Shown: positions 39,561-51,368 of the stretch, one piece after another
Numbering within the stretch: the stretch's first letter is position 1
Layout of the letters: each line of letters begins with the position of its first letter
Assembly (NCBI GenBank): GCA_041918675.1
Contig: JAYRVF010000006.1
Coordinates: 1-64,000 of the forward strand
DNA from: SCUB01 sp041918675
Lineage (GTDB): Bacteria; Pseudomonadota; Alphaproteobacteria; Rhizobiales; Xanthobacteraceae
DNA: 64,000 bases
Direction of reading: 5' to 3'
Made by a program: the position numbers and the translations under genes
The notes under the pieces: generated by a model
What the model saw: the letters and a program-made list of their open reading frames with translations, nothing else
Database searches by the model: none
Told to the model about the DNA's origin: nothing

Positions 39561-40739
39561 TCAGGTTTCGACCAGCCCTTCCGTCGAACCGCTCGCCGCC
39601 GAATCCTTCCGGCCCCCATGCGGGAGCGCGAGATAGGACCGCGACGCCATTTCGATCAGGCGCGAGGCGGTGCGCTTGAACTCGGCCGCCTCGATTCCCT
39701 CGCTCGCGCGGTAGAGCCCGGCGGGTTCGGCGTCGGCGCTGGCGACGAGCTTGACCGCGTTGTCGTAAAGCGCGTCGATCAGAAAGATGAAGCGCCTGGC
39801 CTCGTTGCGCCGCGCGTGATCCATGACCGGAATGCGGTCGATCACCACGGTATGGAACTCGCGCGCGAGATGGAGGTAATCCTCCGCGCCGAGTGGCCTG
39901 CCGCACAATTCATGAAAGGTGAAACGCGCCACGCCATGGGCGCCGCGCGGAACCGGCAGCCTTCGCCCCTTGACGACGAGTTCGCGCGCCTCATCCTCGC
40001 CGCCGGCAAGGCACTCCCAGACGCGCTCGAGCTCGGCGTCCGTCGCCGGCCCGATCGGACGATGCCAGGTCTCGACGGTGCGGAGCTTTTCGAGCCGGAA
40101 ATCGGTGCGCGCGTCGAGCTTGAGGACTTCCGTCTGTTCGGTCAGCCGGGCCAGGAACGGCAGGAACAGCGCGCGGTTGAGCCCGCCCGCATAGAGGTCC
40201 CGAGGCGCGACATTCGATGTCGCCACCACCACCGCGCCCAGTTCGAACAGACGCGAAAACAGGCGCCCGAGGATCATCGCGTCGGCGATATCGGTGACGT
40301 GAAATTCGTCGAAACAAAGCAGCCACGCCTCGTCGAAGAGCGCCTCGGCGGTCAGCCGGATCGGGTCGGAGCCGGCGAACTCGCCGCGCGCGATGCGCTG
40401 GCGAAAGCCGTGCACGCGGTCGTGCACGTCGACCATGAATTCATGGAAATGGACCCGGCGCTTGCGCTCGATCACGGAGGCGGTGAAGAAGAGGTCCATC
40501 AGCATGGTCTTGCCGCGGCCGACATCGCCATGGATGTAGAGGCCCTTGAGCGGCGGCTGCTTCTTCTCGCCCCGCCCGAACAGCCAACCGAGCGACGACG
40601 ATTTGCGCGCCAGGCGGTGCGTCATCACCCGCGCCTCGAGCGCGGCGAAATCGGCCGCCGCCATCTCCTGCGCGGCGTCCGGCTCGATGACGCCCTCGCT
40701 GACGAGAGATTGGTAACGATGGATGAAGGAGGTCGCCAT
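39561..40739 (-). CDS. zapE: Cell division ATPase ZapE (AFG1-like)
   Basis: Cytoplasmic AAA-type ATPase; in E. coli it associates with the Z-ring under stress, and the mitochondrial relative is Lace1/AFG1. The 392 residues show Walker A GDVGRGKT (71-78), the HFHEFM motif (97-102), Walker B LCFDEFHV (141-148) and sensor-like TSNVAPRDLY. Length is normal. An afg1/zapE gene near mdh is common in Rhizobiales. Confidence 0.95.
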   Translation of the reverse strand: MATSFIHRYQSLVSEGVIEPDAAQEMAAADFAALEARVMTHRLARKSSSLGWLFGRGEKKQPPLKGLYIHGDVGRGKTMLMDLFFTASVIERKRRVHFHEFMVDVHDRVHGFRQRIARGEFAGSDPIRLTAEALFDEAWLLCFDEFHVTDIADAMILGRLFSRLFELGAVVVATSNVAPRDLYAGGLNRALFLPFLARLTEQTEVLKLDARTDFRLEKLRTVETWHRPIGPATDAELERVWECLAGGEDEARELVVKGRRLPVPRGAHGVARFTFHELCGRPLGAEDYLHLAREFHTVVIDRIPVMDHARRNEARRFIFLIDALYDNAVKLVASADAEPAGLYRASEGIEAAEFKRTASRLIEMASRSYLALPHGGRKDSAASGSTEGLVET

Positions 40740-40790
40740 TATTTCGACGGAGCGGACCGAGGTTGCCGAAATGTCAATCTGCCGAATGCC

Positions 40791-41330
40791 TTAGCCCGAA
40801 GCAAGGGCATAGGCATCCTCGACCAGATAGGGCCCGCCCCCGGTCGAGGCCCGCGAGGAGAACAAAACGAAGCGCGGCGCGGTGAAGGCCCGCGTGGGAA
40901 AATAGCCGCGCACCGCCAGATAGTCGGCGACATCGCGGTTGGTGGCGTCGCGCAGCCGCGCGAGCGTGACATGCGGCGTGAATTTGCGCCCCTCCGGCTC
41001 GACGCCGACGCGCTGGATCAGCCGCTCGATCTCCGATTGCAGCTCGACCAGCGGCTGGCTCGGCGTGATCGCGGCGATGACCGCGCGCGGCTTGCGCCCG
41101 CCGAACGAGGCAAGTCCGCTCACCGCGACCTCGACCGGACGGCGCTTCACGCCGGCGAGCACGAAGGCGATCTCATGGGCCAAGCGGTCGTCGATGTCGC
41201 CGATGAAGCGCAGGGTGACGTGATAATTGGCCGGATCGATCCAGCGCGCGCCCGGCAGCCCGCCGCGCAGGCTCGACAGCGCCTGGCCGATCTCGGGGGG
41301 AATTTCCAGTCCGGCGAACAAACGCGGCAT
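40791..41330 (-). CDS. thpR: RNA 2',3'-cyclic phosphodiesterase ThpR
   Basis: Two-histidine phosphodiesterase/ligase-family enzyme of 179 residues. The two catalytic HxT motifs are intact at H37-T39 (NYHVTLRF) and H120-T122 (TPHVTLARL), at the usual spacing. The start MPRLFAGLEIP is the family norm. It lies alone between zapE and tesA on the same strand. The physiological RNA substrate is not settled for this family. Confidence 0.93.
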   Translation of the reverse strand: MPRLFAGLEIPPEIGQALSSLRGGLPGARWIDPANYHVTLRFIGDIDDRLAHEIAFVLAGVKRRPVEVAVSGLASFGGRKPRAVIAAITPSQPLVELQSEIERLIQRVGVEPEGRKFTPHVTLARLRDATNRDVADYLAVRGYFPTRAFTAPRFVLFSSRASTGGGPYLVEDAYALASG

Positions 41331-41398
41331 CGAGCTGACTCGAAAGTTGACGGAGTGGCTCCGATTCGCCCCTTCCGTTCTAGCGCGACCGGCCGACA

Positions 41399-42118
41399 TC
41401 AACCCCGCGCGAGCGCGGCCGCGATCAGTTTTTCCACAAACGGCATGATGCCCTCGACGATCCGGTCGACGCCGGCCGCGTTCGGGTGCAGCCCGTCGCT
41501 CTGGTTGAGGGCCGGGTCCGCCGCCACGCCGGCGAGAAAGAACGGGTAGAGATCGACCCCGTGCGCGCGGGCAAGATCGGGAAAGACGGTGTCGAAGCGC
41601 TCGGCATATTCCTTGCCGAGATTGCGCGGGGCGAGCATTCCGCACAGCAGAACCGGAACTTTCTTCTCGCCGAGACGCCGCAGGATCGCGTCGAGCGCCT
41701 CGCGCGTCTTGGCCGGATCGATCCCGCGCAGCGCGTCATTGGCGCCGAGTTCGACGATCACGGCGTTCGCATCGCCGGGCACCGACCAGTCGAGACGGTC
41801 GCGCCCGCCGGACGCGGTGTCGCCCGACACCCCGGCATTGATCACCTCGACCCGGTGTCCCTTGGCCGCGAGCGCGCGCTTGAGCCGGGCGGGAAAGGCC
41901 ATGTCCACGGACAGGCCGAAACCGGCGGTCAGCGAATCGCCGAGCACCACGAGCTTGACCGACCGCGCCGGCGCGGCGGGATCGGCCGAAGCGGGCACGG
42001 CCGAGGACAGCACGGGGGCGAGGCCCGCCACCATCGCCGTCAGCCCCAAAATCACCGCCCGCCGGGTCGATCCCCGGCGCTGGACCTTTGCGGGAAAGCT
42101 CCCATATGACGAAGGCAT
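41399..42118 (-). CDS. tesA: Arylesterase / lysophospholipase, TesA-like (SGNH hydrolase)
   Basis: Periplasmic GDSL esterase of 239 residues. A signal peptide (SRR region, hydrophobic 21-40, cleavage near ASA at 45) precedes the SGNH blocks: GDSL with nucleophile S62, the block II glycine in NAGVSGDT, GAND, and DGLHPN with the catalytic Asp and His. Related TesA enzymes hydrolyse acyl-thioesters and aryl esters. Its start is divergent from the ABC ATPase gene and shares a CATG with it; tesA and ybbA are also divergent neighbours in E. coli. Confidence 0.92.
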   Translation of the reverse strand: MPSSYGSFPAKVQRRGSTRRAVILGLTAMVAGLAPVLSSAVPASADPAAPARSVKLVVLGDSLTAGFGLSVDMAFPARLKRALAAKGHRVEVINAGVSGDTASGGRDRLDWSVPGDANAVIVELGANDALRGIDPAKTREALDAILRRLGEKKVPVLLCGMLAPRNLGKEYAERFDTVFPDLARAHGVDLYPFFLAGVAADPALNQSDGLHPNAAGVDRIVEGIMPFVEKLIAAALARG

Positions 42119-42866
42119 GAACATTCCCCTCGAAACTACCCAAACGCTCTCGGAAAAGCCCGCCATTTCCGTCTCTGGGGTCAATGTGGCCCTCGGCACG
42201 GGCGCGGCAAGGGTTCATATCCTAAAAGATCTGGCGCTGCGCATCGGGCGCGGCGAGACCGTCGGTCTGGTCGGCGCGTCGGGCTCGGGCAAGTCGACCC
42301 TGCTCATGGTGCTCGCCGGACTCGAGCGCGCCAATTCCGGGGCGGTGACAATCGCCGGCACCGAGCTCAATGAGCTCGACGAGGACCGGCTCGCGCTCTT
42401 CCGCGGACGCAATATCGGCATCGTCTTTCAGTCGTTTCACCTGGTCCCGACGATGACGGCGCTCGAAAACGTCGCGGTTCCGCTGGAACTCGCCGGAGAA
42501 CGCGACGCGCTCGAACGCGCGGCGCGCGAGCTCGCTTCGGTCGGCCTCGCCGAGCGGACGCATCATTATCCCTCGCAGCTTTCCGGCGGCGAACAGCAGC
42601 GCGTGGCGCTGGCCCGCGCGCTCGCGCCCGAGCCCGCGATCCTGCTCGCGGACGAGCCGACCGGCAATCTCGACGAGGCGACCGGCGCCCAGATCGTCGA
42701 TCTCATCTTCGCCAAGCAGGCCGAGCGGGGCATGACGCTGGTCCTGGTCACGCATGACGGCGCGCTGGCCGAGCGCTGCGACCGCGTGATCACCTTGCGT
42801 TCCGGTCATATCGAGACGACCGCTCCCAGACGTCAGGCCCGTGCCGGCGCGGCGACGCGGACATGA
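42117..42866 (+). CDS. ABC transporter ATP-binding protein, YbbA-like
   Basis: Cytoplasmic ATPase subunit of 249 residues. It has Walker A GASGSGKST (53-61), Q-loop VFQSF (103-107), signature LSGGEQQR (155-162) and Walker B ILLADE (175-180). The MacB/LolD-type ATPases look like this and pair with FtsX-like permeases. The start at 42117 overlaps the tesA start by two bases; a GTG at about 42188 is a later alternative. It overlaps the permease gene by four bases (ATGA), so the two form one transporter. Confidence 0.93.
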   Translation: MNIPLETTQTLSEKPAISVSGVNVALGTGAARVHILKDLALRIGRGETVGLVGASGSGKSTLLMVLAGLERANSGAVTIAGTELNELDEDRLALFRGRNIGIVFQSFHLVPTMTALENVAVPLELAGERDALERAARELASVGLAERTHHYPSQLSGGEQQRVALARALAPEPAILLADEPTGNLDEATGAQIVDLIFAKQAERGMTLVLVTHDGALAERCDRVITLRSGHIETTAPRRQARAGAATRT

Positions 42867-45442
42867 GCGACCATCCCGCCCCATCCGGCGGCCGACGGCG
42901 GGACCTCCCGCTCCGCCTCGCCACGCGTTATGCGCTACGCGAATTGCGCGGGGGCTTGCGCGGCTTCTACGTCTTCGTCGCCTGCATCGCGCTCGGGGTC
43001 ATGGCGATCGCCGGCGTCGGGTCGGTCGCCGGGAGTCTCGCCGAAGGGCTCGACCGCGAGGGGCGGACCATGCTCGGCGGCGATCTCGCCTTCACCCTCA
43101 TCCAGCGCGAGGCAAACCCAGCCGAACTCGCCTGGCTGCGATCGAAGGGCACGCTGTCGACCGTCACCTCCATGCGCGCGATGGCGAGGACCGCCCAGGG
43201 AGAGCTCGCGCTCGTCGACATCAAGGCCGTCGACGATGCCTATCCGCTGTTCGGCAAGGTCGACATCGCGCCGGCGATGGCGGTCGGCGAGCTGATCGCG
43301 GAACGCGACGGCGCCCATGGCGCGGCGGTCGACCCGACCCTGCTCGCGCGGCTCGGACTGAAGACCGGCGATCGCGTCACCATCGGCGCGGCGACCTTCG
43401 AAATCCGCGCGCATCTCAACGCCGAGCCGGACAAGCTCGGCGGCGGCGTGGGATTCGGGCCCCGCCTGCTGACGAGCGAGGCGGGCCTGCGCGCGACCGA
43501 CCTCATTCAGCCGGGCAGCCTGGTGCGCTGGATGTACCGCCTGCGCCTGCCGCCGGCTTCGGCAAGCGACGCGGGCGCCCAAGCCGTCGCCGCCGACGCC
43601 CGCGCCACCCTTCCGAGCGCCGGCTGGGAAATCCGCTCGCGCCGCAACGCCTCGCCGCAGCTTGAGCGCAATATCAACCGTTTCACCCAATTCCTCACGC
43701 TGGTAGGGCTCGCCTCGCTTCTCGTCGGCGGCGTCGGCGTCGCCAACGCGGTCAAGAGCCATCTCGACCGGCGGCGCGAGGTCGTGGCCACCTTCAAGGC
43801 GCTCGGCGCGACGGGAACCACCGTGTTCCTGATCTATCTCGCGCAGGTGATGATGCTCGCGGTGATCGGCTCGGCGATCGGCCTGACGATCGGCGCGCTG
43901 ATGCCCTACCTGATCGTCTGGCTGTTCGGCGCGGTGCTGCCGCTGCCGATCGCGCCGGAATTGCGGTTCGGCGAACTGACGCTGGCGTTCGGCTACGGGC
44001 TCCTGACCGCGCTCGCCTTCGCGCTGTGGCCGCTCGGGCGCGCCCACGACGTGCCGGTGTCCATGCTGTTTCGCGAATCGGTCATTCCCGAATGGCACTG
44101 GCCGCGCCGACGCTATCTTCTGGCGATGGCGATCGTGATCGCCGTGCTCGTCGCCGTCGCGATCGGCCTTGCCTATGACCGGCGGATCGCGGCGATCTTC
44201 GTCGCGGTCTCGGTCGTGGTCTTCATCCTGCTGCGGCTTGTCGCGGCCGCGGTGATGTCGATCGCCCGCCGCGTTCCGCGTCCGCGCGCGACGATGGCGC
44301 GGCTGGCGATCGCCAACATTCACCGTCCCGGCGCGCTCACCCCCTCGGTCGTGCTCTCGCTCGGGCTCGGGCTCGCGCTCCTCGTCACCGTCACCGAAAT
44401 CGACGCCAATTTGCGCCGCCAGTTTCTCGCCGCGCTGCCCGACAACGCGCCCTCGTTCTATTTCGTCGACATTCCGGCCACCGAAGTTGAGCGCTTCGAC
44501 GCTTTCCTCGCCGAGAAGACGCCCGGGGCCAAGATCGAGCGCGTACCGATGCTGCGCGGCCGGATCGTCGCGGCGCGCGGCGTCGGCGCGGAGGAACTCA
44601 AGCCCGCCCCCGAGGCGGAATGGGTTCTCCAGAGCGATCGCGGCATCACCTACGCCGACCAGGTGCCCCACGGCTCGCGGCTGGTGGAGGGCGAGTGGTG
44701 GCCGCGCGACTATGCCGGGCCGCCGCTGGTGTCGTTCGAAAAGAAACTCGCCGACGGGCTCGGCCTCAAGCTCGGCGATCCGGTCACCGTGAACGTGCTC
44801 GGGCGCGACATCACCGCCCGGATCGGCAACATGCGCGCGGTCGACTGGCAGAGCCTCGGCATCAATTTCGTGCTGGTGTTTTCGCCCAACACGTTTCGCG
44901 GCGCGCCGCATACCCATATCGCCACGCTCGCCCAGGCCGCGCCGACCGCCGACGGCGACGCGCGCGTCATCAAGGCGGTGGCCGACGCCTTTCCGACCGT
45001 GACGGCGGTGCGGGTGCGCGAGGTGCTGGAAAGCATCGGCGGACTCGTGACCAATCTCGTGCTGGCGATCCGGGGCGCCAGCGCGATCACGCTCATCGCC
45101 GCGATGATGGTACTGGGCGGCGCGCTCGCGGCCGGGCATCGTCACCGCGTCTACGACGCCGTCATCCTCAAGACGCTGGGCGCGACGCGCGCGCGGCTGA
45201 TCGGCGCCTATACGATCGAGTATCTCATCGTCGGATTCGCCGCCGCCATCTTCGGCGTCATCGCCGGATCGCTGGCGGCCTGGCTGGTGGTGACGCGGCT
45301 GATGTCGCTCGGATTTGTCTGGCAGGCGGCCGGGCCGGCGCTGGTGGTCGGCCTCGCGCTCGTCATCACGGTCGCGCTCGGACTGGTGGGAACCTTGGCG
45401 GCGCTCAACAAGAAGCCCGCCGAGGTGCTGCGGAGCCTGTAG
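42863..45442 (+). CDS. ABC transporter permease, YbbP-like (FtsX/MacB type)
   Basis: Large inner-membrane permease of 859 residues. Membrane segments fall near the N-terminus (about 34-55), in a middle block (about 275-480) and at the C-terminus (about 730-850), separated by two extracytoplasmic domains (about 60-265 and 500-720). This four-part layout is the YbbP pattern, with two FtsX-like units. The family's function is unclear; it may handle lipids or esterase-linked products. It is coupled to the ATPase gene by a four-base overlap and lies next to tesA. Confidence 0.92.
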   Translation: MSDHPAPSGGRRRDLPLRLATRYALRELRGGLRGFYVFVACIALGVMAIAGVGSVAGSLAEGLDREGRTMLGGDLAFTLIQREANPAELAWLRSKGTLSTVTSMRAMARTAQGELALVDIKAVDDAYPLFGKVDIAPAMAVGELIAERDGAHGAAVDPTLLARLGLKTGDRVTIGAATFEIRAHLNAEPDKLGGGVGFGPRLLTSEAGLRATDLIQPGSLVRWMYRLRLPPASASDAGAQAVAADARATLPSAGWEIRSRRNASPQLERNINRFTQFLTLVGLASLLVGGVGVANAVKSHLDRRREVVATFKALGATGTTVFLIYLAQVMMLAVIGSAIGLTIGALMPYLIVWLFGAVLPLPIAPELRFGELTLAFGYGLLTALAFALWPLGRAHDVPVSMLFRESVIPEWHWPRRRYLLAMAIVIAVLVAVAIGLAYDRRIAAIFVAVSVVVFILLRLVAAAVMSIARRVPRPRATMARLAIANIHRPGALTPSVVLSLGLGLALLVTVTEIDANLRRQFLAALPDNAPSFYFVDIPATEVERFDAFLAEKTPGAKIERVPMLRGRIVAARGVGAEELKPAPEAEWVLQSDRGITYADQVPHGSRLVEGEWWPRDYAGPPLVSFEKKLADGLGLKLGDPVTVNVLGRDITARIGNMRAVDWQSLGINFVLVFSPNTFRGAPHTHIATLAQAAPTADGDARVIKAVADAFPTVTAVRVREVLESIGGLVTNLVLAIRGASAITLIAAMMVLGGALAAGHRHRVYDAVILKTLGATRARLIGAYTIEYLIVGFAAAIFGVIAGSLAAWLVVTRLMSLGFVWQAAGPALVVGLALVITVALGLVGTLAALNKKPAEVLRSL

Positions 45443-45801
45443 CCGGCGCCAACCCGGACCATAAATTTCGCGTAAATTTTCGCCGCGGGTCCGAATGACG
45501 CGCGCGACATTCCGCCGCGCCCATGCGCTTGCGCCCGCCGTGGTAATATCCCACATCAGCAACGTCCGGAGCGCGAGATCCGGGATGAACGAGCGCGCGG
45601 CTGGCACGACGGCGAGTCAAGATAGCTAGTTAAGATGGTGAATTGAGACTGGCCGGCAAGGACGATCCGAGGGAATCCGAAGGAAGAAGGAATATCGGAG
45701 AACGTCCGGCAAGCCCCTGGAAGACCAGGCGGACATCGAGGAATTCACTGGCGTGAGGCCGCCCGGCCAAAGCGCCGATACAACCCAAAGGAGTTTCGAC
45801 A
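45443..45801. other. Intergenic region before the BAX-inhibitor family gene
   Basis: About 360 bases without a supported gene. Near the left end, the related words AAATTTCGCG and AAATTTTCGCC occur at about 45464-45484. The right end holds the ribosome-binding site AAAGGAG (45787-45793), eight bases before the next ATG. A promoter for the downstream gene is expected here, but I cannot place one. Confidence 0.5.
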
Positions 45802-46593
45802 ATGTCGGACCTTGATCGCAATTATGCCTCGCCGTTCGGCCGCACGGTCGGCCAGGCCGAGGCGGCGGCGGTGGACGCGGGTCTGCGCGCCTACATGCTC
45901 CGCATCTACAATTACATGGTGATCGGTCTGGCGATCACCGGCTTCGCAGCGCTCGGCGTCTACATGGCCGCCGTGACCGGCGATCCGGCGATGGCGACCG
46001 CCAAGGCCGGCAAGGTCATGCTGACGCCGTTCGGCTACGCCATGTTCGTCAGCCCCCTGAAGTGGGTGTTCATCCTCGCGCCGCTGGCGATGGTGTTCGT
46101 CATCTCCTTCGGCATCGAGAAGCTCAAGCCCGCGACCGCGCGCATCCTCTTCTTCGCCTTCTCGGCGTTGATGGGTGTTTCGCTGTCGTCGATCTTCCTC
46201 GTCTACACCCACACCTCGATCGTGCGCGTGTTCTTCATCGCGGCGGCGACCTTCGGCGCGCTCAGCCTTTATGGCTACACCACCAAGCGCGACATGACGG
46301 GCATGGGATCGTTCCTGCTGATGGGCCTGGTCGGAGTCGTGCTGGCGAGCCTCGTCAACCTGATCGTGGCGAGCTCAATGCTGCAGTTCATCGTCTCGGT
46401 GGTCGGCGTGTTCGTGTTCGCCGGATTGACCGCGTGGGATACGCAGCGGCTGAAGAACGACTACATCTACGGCTATGGCGGCATGGGCGGCGACGTCGCC
46501 GAACGCGCCTCGATCCTGGGCGCGCTGTCGCTCTACTTGAACTTCATCAACCTGTTCACGCTGCTGCTGCAATTGCTCGGCCAGCGCGACTGA
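45802..46593 (+). CDS. BAX inhibitor-1/YccA family membrane protein
   Basis: Integral membrane protein of 263 residues with about seven hydrophobic spans. The residues LRAYMLRIYNYM at the start, the central SLSSIFLVYTHTSI and the C-terminal GLTAWDTQRLKNDY and SLYLNFINLFTLLLQLLG are the hallmarks of the TMBIM/YbhL family. Bacterial members include a pH-sensitive calcium leak channel (BsYetJ); the function here is not known. A strong terminator follows, so it is probably a single-gene transcript. Confidence 0.94.
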   Translation: MSDLDRNYASPFGRTVGQAEAAAVDAGLRAYMLRIYNYMVIGLAITGFAALGVYMAAVTGDPAMATAKAGKVMLTPFGYAMFVSPLKWVFILAPLAMVFVISFGIEKLKPATARILFFAFSALMGVSLSSIFLVYTHTSIVRVFFIAAATFGALSLYGYTTKRDMTGMGSFLLMGLVGVVLASLVNLIVASSMLQFIVSVVGVFVFAGLTAWDTQRLKNDYIYGYGGMGGDVAERASILGALSLYLNFINLFTLLLQLLGQRD

Positions 46594-46624
46594 TCAAGCT
46601 CGTCGGCGCGCGTGCCGATCGCGG

Positions 46625-46658
46625 GGCCCCGGTGGAAACACCGGGGCCTTTCGCTTTT
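46625..46658 (+). terminator. Rho-independent terminator
   Basis: A perfect ten-pair stem, GGCCCCGGTG (46625-46634) with CACCGGGGCC (46639-46648), has a four-base GAAA loop and is followed by TTTCGCTTTT. It ends the BAX-inhibitor family transcript. Confidence 0.92.
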
Positions 46659-46737
46659 CGGCGCGCCGCGTGGTCGGCACATCTTGCCCTCGAGAGACCG
46701 CGCGGATTCGCGCGACGATCCCGGACGCGGGCGTGGC

Positions 46738-47109
46738 TCAGGGCAGCACGGCGATCGCCGGCTTGTCGAGCACGCGCAGCACGCGGTCGAGCTCCTGGCC
46801 GCGCCGCAGGATGAGGCCGGTCGCTGAAATGACGCTGTAGATGCCCTGCCGGCGCGCGAGCCTCGGATTCTTTTCGATGCGGTAGATCGGGACTTCGCTG
46901 GCGCGGCGGAACACGGAGAAGACGGCGCGGTCCTTGAGAAAATCGATGGCGTAGTCGCGCCACGTCCCGCTCGCGACCATGCGGCCATAGAGATTGAGGA
47001 TACGGTCGAGTTCCCGGCGATCGAAAGTGACCCTGCCCGGAGCGGAGAAGGCCGGCGCCTCCGCTCCGACGAATTCGCTCGGTTCAGCGTCGCCGGACAT
47101 CGAGCTCAT
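46738..47109 (-). CDS. DUF2794 family protein
   Basis: Cytoplasmic 123-residue protein of unknown function. Residues about 26-115 (RVTFDRRELDRILNLYGR, DYAIDFLKDRAVFSVFRR, PIYRIEKNP) are the DUF2794 domain, which is confined largely to alphaproteobacteria. No catalytic motif is evident. Its stop faces the end of the BAX-inhibitor family gene. Confidence 0.93.
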   Translation of the reverse strand: MSSMSGDAEPSEFVGAEAPAFSAPGRVTFDRRELDRILNLYGRMVASGTWRDYAIDFLKDRAVFSVFRRASEVPIYRIEKNPRLARRQGIYSVISATGLILRRGQELDRVLRVLDKPAIAVLP

Positions 47110-47403
47110 GCCGCGCCTCCTGGTTTTCCCACCCGGCGGCCCTCGGGACCCCGGAAGTCTCCCGCGGGCCGTATTCTAGGGGAGAATCGCCGCGCTTGTC
47201 GCCCGTGCGGCATCCCGCCCGTGCGGCCAACGACGCCAATTCGCCCGCGTGAAGGTGTCGCATGCCGCGCCCGAAACGCGAAAAACCCGCATGTGCAGGC
47301 CCGTTTGCCGCCGTCACTTCACCATATCGTTAACGAATTCATAAAGCCGCCTCATTTCGGCCAGCGGCTCGCCCGGTTGCGATGCGAGAAGACAATCATT
47401 GCG

Positions 47404-47540
47404 TAGGCCCGGAACCGCTGGTCTCGGATTCCTCAGCCCCCAGCCCCCCGAGACCGATGGTCCGGGCCGATCGCGCAGTTCAGCCAATCCCCATCTTCTT
47501 GTTGAATCTCCAGGGCCGGCGCCAAGCCGGCCCCTTTTTT
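47404..47540 (+). ncRNA. Candidate structured small RNA with intrinsic terminator
   Basis: A nested stem pairs GGCCCGG (47406-47412) with CCGGGCC (47462-47468), ACC (47414-47416) with GGT (47459-47461), and GGTCTCGG (47420-47427) with CCGAGACC (47448-47455). The tip is a 20-base C-rich loop. About 45 less structured bases follow, then a strong terminator (47513-47540). No protein gene on this strand lies upstream in the gap, so the terminator needs a transcript of its own. The true 5' end is unknown. I could not match it to 6S, SRP, RNase P or tmRNA. A C-rich loop could pair with ribosome-binding sites; that is inference. Confidence 0.55.
47513..47540 (+). terminator. Rho-independent terminator of the candidate small RNA
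   Basis: GGGCCGGC (47513-47520) pairs with GCCGGCCC (47526-47533) around loop GCCAA and is followed by C and six T residues (47535-47540). The T-run is on the plus strand. The DUF2794 and DUF1223 genes that bound the gap are both on the minus strand. Confidence 0.9.
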
Positions 47541-47606
47541 GATTCGATGCGTGGGGACGGCGTACGTCATTTCGCCGAGACGATACCGTCGCGCGGGACA
47601 GGCGCC

Positions 47607-48428
47607 CTAATTGAGCGCGACCAGCGACGCGCCGAGCATGGTGCCCGGCCGGTCGCGATTGCCGCTCTGGACGTAGACGATGGCGGCGTCGATGCCATCG
47701 CCCTGAATGTTTTCGAGCGGAACGTTCCAGGTGGCGGAAGCGCCCTTCCAGTCGCCGACCTTCAGCCAGCGGCGCACCACATTGTGATATTCGATCTGGC
47801 TGTTGCGGTTTTCGCCCCGGCGGATCGTCACCTTCACGCTGCGCGAAATGCCGCAGAGCCAGACTTCGCCATTGGCGTTTCCCATCTGGAAGGCGGGCAC
47901 GTCGACCTTCAACCCGCCGCCCGCGACCGCGAGCTTGATCGGCAACTGCATCGCGACGTTCTCGCTCCGCATCGCGGCGATGGCCCGTTCGATCGCGGCG
48001 CGATCGCTGCCGAGGACCTGGGCTTTGCCATTGACAATCACCTGCGGAGTGTAGATGCCGCGATCGCCGCGTTCACGCGAGTAGGCGCGCTGGCGCAGGG
48101 AGAATTTCGGATCGGCCAACGTGTCCTTCCAGCCGAGATAGTCCCAATAATCGACCGGCAGGCTCATCGCGATCACGGACGGATCATCCGCGAGCTCGCC
48201 GAGCACCTTGTCCGCCGGCGGGCAGGACGAACAACCCTGGCTGGTGAAAAGCTCGATCACCGCCCTCGGTTCGGCGCTCGCGATCGTCGCCTGTGCCGTG
48301 AGCATGACCGTGAGCATTGTCGCGCGCGCGATCGCCGCGCGAAATGACGGCCCCCCGCGGCGGCGGCGGCCCGCGCGCGCGCTATCTCGGTCTTCGCGAT
48401 CCGCCTGCGTTGTCATCGGTATTTCCAT
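47607..48428 (-). CDS. DUF1223 thioredoxin-like exported protein
   Basis: A 273-residue protein with an N-terminal signal or anchor (hydrophobic about 33-51, cleavage after ASA) followed by a DUF1223 domain. It carries a redox-type CSSC pair (C66, C69) in ELFTSQGCSSCPPADK and the later YTPQVIVNG segment with a cis-proline, the usual thioredoxin-fold pattern. A periplasmic disulfide role is likely but unproven. ATG at 48428 or 48416 are both possible starts; the open frame further upstream is low-complexity and runs into the acnA terminator. The gene lies downstream of aconitase, as in relatives. Confidence 0.87.
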   Translation of the reverse strand: MEIPMTTQADREDRDSARAGRRRRGGPSFRAAIARATMLTVMLTAQATIASAEPRAVIELFTSQGCSSCPPADKVLGELADDPSVIAMSLPVDYWDYLGWKDTLADPKFSLRQRAYSRERGDRGIYTPQVIVNGKAQVLGSDRAAIERAIAAMRSENVAMQLPIKLAVAGGGLKVDVPAFQMGNANGEVWLCGISRSVKVTIRRGENRNSQIEYHNVVRRWLKVGDWKGASATWNVPLENIQGDGIDAAIVYVQSGNRDRPGTMLGASLVALN

Positions 48429-48577
48429 GTCGTTGTCGAGGTCCTGGTCGCGAGCCCGACGCGGCTCTCGCGGATTCAGACCGGGATTGCGATCGCGCTT
48501 CGGTCGCGATCGGTTTCGTCGTAGCGACCGAATTGGCGCGGCCGATTTGGCGCGACCTTCTCGGAATACGCGGTACG

Positions 48578-48605
48578 AAAAAGGGCGGCCCTTGATAGGC
48601 CGCCC
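48578..48605 (-). terminator. Rho-independent terminator after acnA
   Basis: Read on the minus strand, GGGCGGCC (48605-48598) pairs with GGCCGCCC (48590-48583) around a seven-base loop and is followed by five T residues (48582-48578). It lies about 40 bases past the acnA stop and before the DUF1223 start, so acnA is probably transcribed on its own. Confidence 0.88.
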
Positions 48606-48647
48606 CTTCATCACCCGCCACTCACTTCATGGTGAGCGCGGATGTGA

Positions 48648-51368
<2,721 letters not shown>

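Noticed and set aside
42935..45607. About 890-codon open frame on the minus strand opposite the ABC permease gene.
   Set aside because: Same reason: it is rich in Arg, Asp and Gly with no recognisable domain, and the plus-strand frame encodes a proper multi-span permease coupled to its ATPase.
47404..47540. Naming the structured RNA as 6S or SRP (4.5S) RNA.
   Set aside because: There is no long paired stem with a central bubble as in 6S, and no GGAA-type tetraloop with the conserved SRP motif. Only a generic candidate label is justified.
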